Assembly: GCA_016712535.1 (NCBI GenBank) | Contig: JADJQW010000002.1 | Coordinates: 1,674,001-1,738,000 of the forward strand | Source: Flavobacteriales bacterium | GTDB taxonomy: Bacteria > Bacteroidota > Bacteroidia > Flavobacteriales_F > PHOS-HE28 | Direction of reading: 5' to 3' | Length of the DNA: 64,000 nt | Shown here: positions 60,506 to 64,000 of the stretch, one piece after another | How positions within the stretch are numbered: the stretch's first letter is position 1 | Layout: each line of letters starts with the position of its first letter | Program-made: the position numbers and the translations under genes | Notes under the pieces: generated by a model | Database searches by the model: none | Seen by the model: only the letters and a program-made list of their open reading frames with translations | What the model was told of the DNA's origin: nothing

Positions 60506-61468
60506 TCAGGACGGCGAAACGACCATCACCACCTTGCCGGTGTGCCTGCCCTCGCCGAAGTAGCGGATCAAACGCGGCGCTTCGCTCAGCGGGTAGGGAC
60601 CGTCGATCACGGGCTTCAGCGCGCCTGAGCTGAGCATCGGAGCAAGCTCGTCCAGGTCCTTGTTCGACTTCAGGGCGAGGATGCGCATGTTGCTGCGGCC
60701 GAACCAGCGTGCGAAGAGCAGCGCGATCAAACGGCCGGGGTCGCCGCCCACGGTCACATAGCGACCATTCGGTGTCAGTGCCCGATCGAGTTCGCTCGAC
60801 GAGCGCTTGGTCCGTGTGTCCAGCACCAGATCGAAGCGCTCGCCGATGCGGGTGAAGTCCTGCTGCTTGTAGTCGATCACGCGGTCGAAGCCGAGCGCGG
60901 TCATGGCCTCCAGCTTGGGCCCGGTGTCCACGCCCCACACGGTGCAACCGCATTGCTTGGCGAGTTGAAGCGCGAACGTGCCCACGCCACCGCCGCCGCC
61001 GTTAAGCAGGACGCGCTCGCCATGCTGCAGTCGGCCCACGTCGAAGAGGCCCTGATAGGCGAGTTCCAAGGCGTGCGGCACCGCTGCGGCTTGCTCGAAG
61101 GAGAGGCCATCGGGGATGCGCCGCAATTCGGTCGCCGGAACAGCAACGAACTCAGCGAAGGTGCCGAGCCCGCCGTTGGAGACATCGCCGAAGACCGCAT
61201 CGCCCACCTTCCACTGCGATGCGCCTGGCCCAAGAGCTTCGATGGTTCCCGCGAGCTCCATGCCTGGTACGGGCCGTCGAGGACGGAGCAATCCGAAGAA
61301 GAGACGGTAGATCCGCGGCCGACCGGTCACCATGCTCCAGTCGTAATCGTTCACCGTGGTGGCGCGAACGCGCACGAGCACCTGGTCCTGCTTCGGCGCG
61401 GGCACCGGCACTTCCTCCATGCGCAGTTGCTCAGGTGGACCGAAGCGGTGGCAGACGATGGCCTTCAT
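60506..61468 (-). CDS. Medium-chain dehydrogenase/reductase (quinone-oxidoreductase-like)
   Basis: About 320 residues from MKAIVCHRFGPPEQLRMEEV, with an ATG 9 nt upstream as alternative. The family pattern is seen in VLVRVRATTVNDYDWSMVTG, PGMELAGTIEALG, the nucleotide-binding VLLNGGGGGVGTFALQLAKQ and FDLVLDTR. It lacks the structural-zinc Cys tetrad, consistent with zeta-crystallin/quinone oxidoreductases, and would reduce an activated carbonyl with NADPH. The substrate is unknown. Confidence 0.88.
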   Translation of the reverse strand: MKAIVCHRFGPPEQLRMEEVPVPAPKQDQVLVRVRATTVNDYDWSMVTGRPRIYRLFFGLLRPRRPVPGMELAGTIEALGPGASQWKVGDAVFGDVSNGGLGTFAEFVAVPATELRRIPDGLSFEQAAAVPHALELAYQGLFDVGRLQHGERVLLNGGGGGVGTFALQLAKQCGCTVWGVDTGPKLEAMTALGFDRVIDYKQQDFTRIGERFDLVLDTRTKRSSSELDRALTPNGRYVTVGGDPGRLIALLFARWFGRSNMRILALKSNKDLDELAPMLSSGALKPVIDGPYPLSEAPRLIRYFGEGRHTGKVVMVVSPS

Positions 61469-61583
61469 GTGTTTCATCCCGTCGTTCGGGACCGCTAAAC
61501 AAGCGATACGCAAGCCGAAGCAGCGGCGCGCATGGTTAAGCGGCGATCTTGCGGGAAGGAAGGCGCCATCCTTCCTTTACCGC

Positions 61584-62048
61584 ATGGCTAAGCGCGCCGC
61601 ATCGAAGCCTCAGGACAAGGAGCGAAAGCCATCCTCCATGCTCTCCGGCGGCATCCGCTTCGCATCGGCGCAGGAACTCTTCGACTTCCTCCCCGCCGAT
61701 GAGCGCGCGCTCATGGAGCGGTTGCGCGAGTTCATCATCAGCGAAGCGCCTGAGCTGAAGGAGCGGGTCTCCTACAACATCCTTGCCTACAAAGGGCGCC
61801 GCGATGTCTGCTTCATCTGGCCGGCATCGGTGCTTTGGGGCGGCAAGAAGACCTATGAGGGCGTGCGGTTCGGATTCAGCTATGGCGTGCTTCTCTCCGA
61901 TCCCTCAGCCTATCTTGAGCGAGGTGCGCGCAAGCAGGTGCTGTGGCGCGACCTTCAATCCTTCACCAAGACCGATGAGCGCATGTTGCGGCAATTGCTG
62001 GCGCAGGCCGCGGCGATCGATCAGGAGCGCGGTGTGGGTTTGCGTTGA
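61584..62048 (+). CDS. DUF1801 / YdhG-like protein
   Basis: The 154-residue protein begins MAKRAASKPQDKERKPSSM and contains the DUF1801 core (SAQELFDFLPADERALMERLREFIISEAPELKERVSYNILAYKGRRDVCFIWP, YLERGARKQV). The family is frataxin-like in fold and its role is poorly known. ATG 61584 is chosen because the fold follows a short basic N-terminus; the earlier in-frame ATG at 61356 lies opposite the MDR gene. Confidence 0.85.
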   Translation: MAKRAASKPQDKERKPSSMLSGGIRFASAQELFDFLPADERALMERLREFIISEAPELKERVSYNILAYKGRRDVCFIWPASVLWGGKKTYEGVRFGFSYGVLLSDPSAYLERGARKQVLWRDLQSFTKTDERMLRQLLAQAAAIDQERGVGLR

Positions 62049-62172
62049 ACGACCGGTCTCGGCCGCAACTCTAGGAAGCACCAGGATTGCGGGGTTGATT
62101 CTGTGGGAATGACCGGATAGTCAGGCCTTCTTTCGAAGCACAATCGGGCAATTCCATCACCCGTGCGTGAGA
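62049..62172. other. Short intergenic region without visible feature
   Basis: This is the 124-bp convergent gap between the DUF1801 and GyrI-like genes. I see no strong hairpin or promoter-like box. Confidence 0.4.
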
Positions 62173-62781
62173 TTACCCCATGGGTTGTCGGATAATCGTC
62201 CGCAGTTTTTCCGGCGCCACGCGCCGCGCATCGCTCAAGTAGATCTCGCGGTGCTTGCCGCGCGGGGCTTTGCCCTGTTCTTTGATGAAGGCATGCAGCT
62301 TCTCGATCGTGGGACCTTCGGTGGCGTAGGGTCCAACATGCAGGATCTGCGCGCAAGCGCCTTCGGTCATGTCCTCCAGGCGTACCAGCCCGATCGCGGG
62401 CAGCACCTTTTTCTTGCGCTCCAGCTCGGCTTTCGCGGCCTTCAAGGTCCTCGTATTGATGACGGACGGCTGCATGATCATGGCCGTCCACTTCCATCTG
62501 GACTTGTTCGCCGTCATGAAGTCGCTCATGTCATCGGCCCACCAGATGGCTTCGAGCGGCATCACCGGGTAGTCGATGGCCTCGGGCCCTTTCTTCAGCA
62601 TGAACTTCATCGTGTAAGAAAGACCATAGAGCGTGGTGATGGCATCGGCGAAGGCCTTGCTGGTGTTCGGATCGCCGTGGCCATCGATCATCAGGTAGCG
62701 CAGCTTGGGCACCTTGATCACCGCTGGCTTGGTCGTGGCTTTGTACAACGCGGCGAATTCCTTCTTCAGGTCGGTCTTCAT
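62173..62781 (-). CDS. GyrI-like small-molecule-binding protein
   Basis: The 202-residue protein begins MKTDLKKEFAALYKATTKPA and matches stand-alone GyrI-like proteins: KLRYLMIDGHGDPNTSKAFADAITTLYGLSY, PLEAIWW, and the ligand-binding Glu region MTEGACAQILHVGPYATEGPTIEKLHAF. It probably binds small amphipathic molecules. A TACTTTTC box lies 7 nt upstream (62789-62796). Confidence 0.88.
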   Translation of the reverse strand: MKTDLKKEFAALYKATTKPAVIKVPKLRYLMIDGHGDPNTSKAFADAITTLYGLSYTMKFMLKKGPEAIDYPVMPLEAIWWADDMSDFMTANKSRWKWTAMIMQPSVINTRTLKAAKAELERKKKVLPAIGLVRLEDMTEGACAQILHVGPYATEGPTIEKLHAFIKEQGKAPRGKHREIYLSDARRVAPEKLRTIIRQPMG

Positions 62782-62788
62782 GATGAAG

Positions 62789-62796
62789 GAAAAGTA
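62789..62796 (-). promoter_or_regulatory. Candidate -7 element (TACTTTTC) of the GyrI-like gene
   Basis: It reads TACTTTTC on the minus strand and ends 7 nt before ATG 62781. Confidence 0.45.
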
Positions 62797-62924
62797 CTGA
62801 TCACTGCGGTCCCTGATATGACGGGCATCAGCCTCCGCTGAGCCTCGAGATAGGTGCTGGTCCTCTTGTGCGGACTTGTCTCAGTGCTGCACATACGGAA
62901 CCACGGAGAAAGTGGAATCGTGCC

Positions 62925-63211
62925 TCAATGATCGTAGCTGATCGCCCGGCTCACTTTGTAGTCCGTGCCTTCCTTCCGCCTCACCATGTTGTTCTTGTCC
63001 CGGCTCGTTGGCCGGGAGTGCCGCAGTCCTCTTTCCCGTTCTCCGTGTGGCAGAAGCGGTGCTGGCAGATCTCCAGCAAGCCGTCCTTGCCGAGGGGGTA
63101 GACCTCCAGTGTGCCGGGCACCAGCTCACGCTGCAGGCCAGTGCTCGCGTTACGAGCGAAAAGACCGCAGGAATTGGCCATGCTGGCCGCGGAACCGACA
63201 CACGACCTCAA
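62925..63211 (-). pseudogene. Putative small gene with frameshift, unknown
   Basis: A frame starting at TTG 63211 (overlapping the stop of the SH3-domain gene) or ATG 63181 encodes LVPGTLEVYPLGKDGLLEIC and CQHRFCHTENGKEDCG with high third-position GC, then loses sense. Another frame of the same strand resumes with RDKNNMVRRKEGTDYKVSRAISYDH and a stop at 62925-62927, also with coding-like base use. A single indel between about 63009 and 63030 would join them into an 85-95-residue protein rich in Cys/His. This may be a real small gene, but support is only compositional. Confidence 0.35.
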
Positions 63212-64000
63212 TAGTCCACCACCACACGGAAACGCTTCTCATCCAACATTCCAAGAGATTCCAGTTCAGTGCCGTTCCACCACAAGCGCTCACGTAGTAC
63301 CGTGCGGATGACGTATGGCGCTGTGCCTTCCTCCATATCGGCCTCCTTGGGCTCTTCATAGTCCGATACAACGCGGATGATCGCATCGGGTGCGCCCTCC
63401 ATATCGGAAGGGTAGAGGAACATCGTATTGGTGCTGTACTCTCCGTCCGGTGATCCCATCAGGTCGGCCACGTGATGAAAATGACCGCCGCTCCAGAACA
63501 CCACGACCTCGCCGGTCGCGCAACCACAACCACCAACACAAGGCACAGCGAGCGTGATGATGTCGTCCAGGCCCATCATCCCGCGGTCGCCGATGCTGGT
63601 GACCTGCTCGAAACTCCACGCGAACGAGCGCACGACAATGCGGTCGAGAACATCGCCATGGCGGACCGCTGTGATCCGGTAGCTGTAGTCGATGCGCGTG
63701 GTGTCTCCTGGTGGAGTGATGTGGTCGAGGCCCGCAAGGAATTTCACGTTGGGGTCGCCGTGGCTGCCGAAAGCGAACTGCGCGATGGAGCCGCCCCAGA
63801 GATAGCCCGTGAGTTTGCCCGTGCTCACCTGGTACCAGTAGCTGCGTACGCCGTCCACCTCCAGCGTATCCCGCACCAGGCTGTCCAGGATTACCGCCGT
63901 ACCTGGCGATAGCCGCGCGACGATCGCCGCAGATGTGCTGGGCGCCGAACGGAGCGGAGCTTCATCGCGGAACACGTACGCTGGCGGCGCCTCCTCCGGG
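63208..64000 (-). CDS. SH3-domain-containing protein, 5' end outside window
   Basis: The frame is open to the window edge (PEEAPPAYVFRDEAPLR), so the N-terminus is missing. The visible part starts with a bacterial SH3-like region (LRSAPSTSAAIVARLSPGTAVILDSLVRDTLEVDG, YWYQVSTGKLTGYLWG). About 170 residues follow with no family I recognise (VVRSFAWSFEQVTSIGDRG, CVGGCGCATGEVVVFWSGG). It is probably an exported or periplasmic protein. Its stop touches the putative small gene that follows. Confidence 0.7.
   Translation of the reverse strand, partial: PEEAPPAYVFRDEAPLRSAPSTSAAIVARLSPGTAVILDSLVRDTLEVDGVRSYWYQVSTGKLTGYLWGGSIAQFAFGSHGDPNVKFLAGLDHITPPGDTTRIDYSYRITAVRHGDVLDRIVVRSFAWSFEQVTSIGDRGMMGLDDIITLAVPCVGGCGCATGEVVVFWSGGHFHHVADLMGSPDGEYSTNTMFLYPSDMEGAPDAIIRVVSDYEEPKEADMEEGTAPYVIRTVLRERLWWNGTELESLGMLDEKRFRVVVDY

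Noticed and set aside
1..64000. tRNA, rRNA, insertion sequences or phage genes
   Set aside because: I read for cloverleaf ends, transposase motifs and integrase or tail genes and saw none; the window looks chromosomal.

Overview
This window comes from a GC-rich member of the Bacteroidota, most likely of the Flavobacteriales type. Several signs agree. There are two C-terminal type IX secretion (T9SS) type A sorting domains, one gliding-motility-associated (type B) C-terminal domain preceded by SprB-like repeats, and DUF349, HutI and DUF6265 proteins of kinds common in that phylum. More than a dozen genes and the SRP RNA are preceded by a TAnnTTTG / TAnnTTCG box, the -7 element typical of Bacteroidota, usually only 4 to 8 nt before the start codon. 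I see no tRNA, rRNA, CRISPR array, insertion sequence, phage gene or classical transcription regulator.

Layout. Positions 1-5909 hold a plus-strand glycan block: methyltransferase (cut by the window edge), GT2, sulfotransferase, GT2 and two tandem GT4 paralogues. Positions 5967-12288 are mostly housekeeping: dicarboxylate symporter, SDR and bestrophin, SRP RNA, mscL, a CsgG-like lipoprotein and ornithine aminotransferase. Positions 12435-22355 carry exported or envelope genes: a DPP III-type metallopeptidase lipoprotein (frameshifted), a CotH/lamin-tail T9SS protein, a KdnB-like Kdo 8-oxidase, a cupin, and a large SprB-repeat gliding-type protein split by an in-frame TAG. Positions 22365-25057 are a tightly overlapping four-gene operon: an Lgt-like membrane protein, a radical SAM protein of the tetraether-synthase-like COG1964 type, and two small membrane proteins. 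Positions 25054-31420 (minus) hold DUF6265, thioesterase, DUF349, SpoIIE phosphatase, CPBP protease and HutI.

Positions 31488-45333 begin with aroC and continue into the second, larger glycan block: seven GT2 or GT2-containing proteins, a methyltransferase, a serine-acetyltransferase-like enzyme, a frameshifted UDP-GlcNAc 2-epimerase, a GT4-GT2 fusion, an NDP-sugar epimerase and a GT4. Positions 45336-53353 form an eight-gene minus-strand array in which two MBOAT/SGNH-like O-acyltransferase pairs flank a T9SS-sorted protein and three tandem paralogues of an unassigned Cys-rich secreted family. Positions 53511-56925 add a small membrane protein, a second CotH protein and an O-antigen ligase/polymerase. 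Positions 56980-64000 hold yaaA, a GH3-PA14 glycosidase, an MDR oxidoreductase, DUF1801 and GyrI-like proteins and an SH3-domain protein cut by the window end.

Taken together, about half of the window encodes construction and decoration (sulfation, methylation, O-acylation) of a surface polysaccharide and the secreted proteins that may be anchored to it. Four genes show frameshifts or premature stops, and one GT2 reads improbably far into the next gene. These may be real mutations or uncorrected sequencing errors, and raw-read coverage would separate the two.
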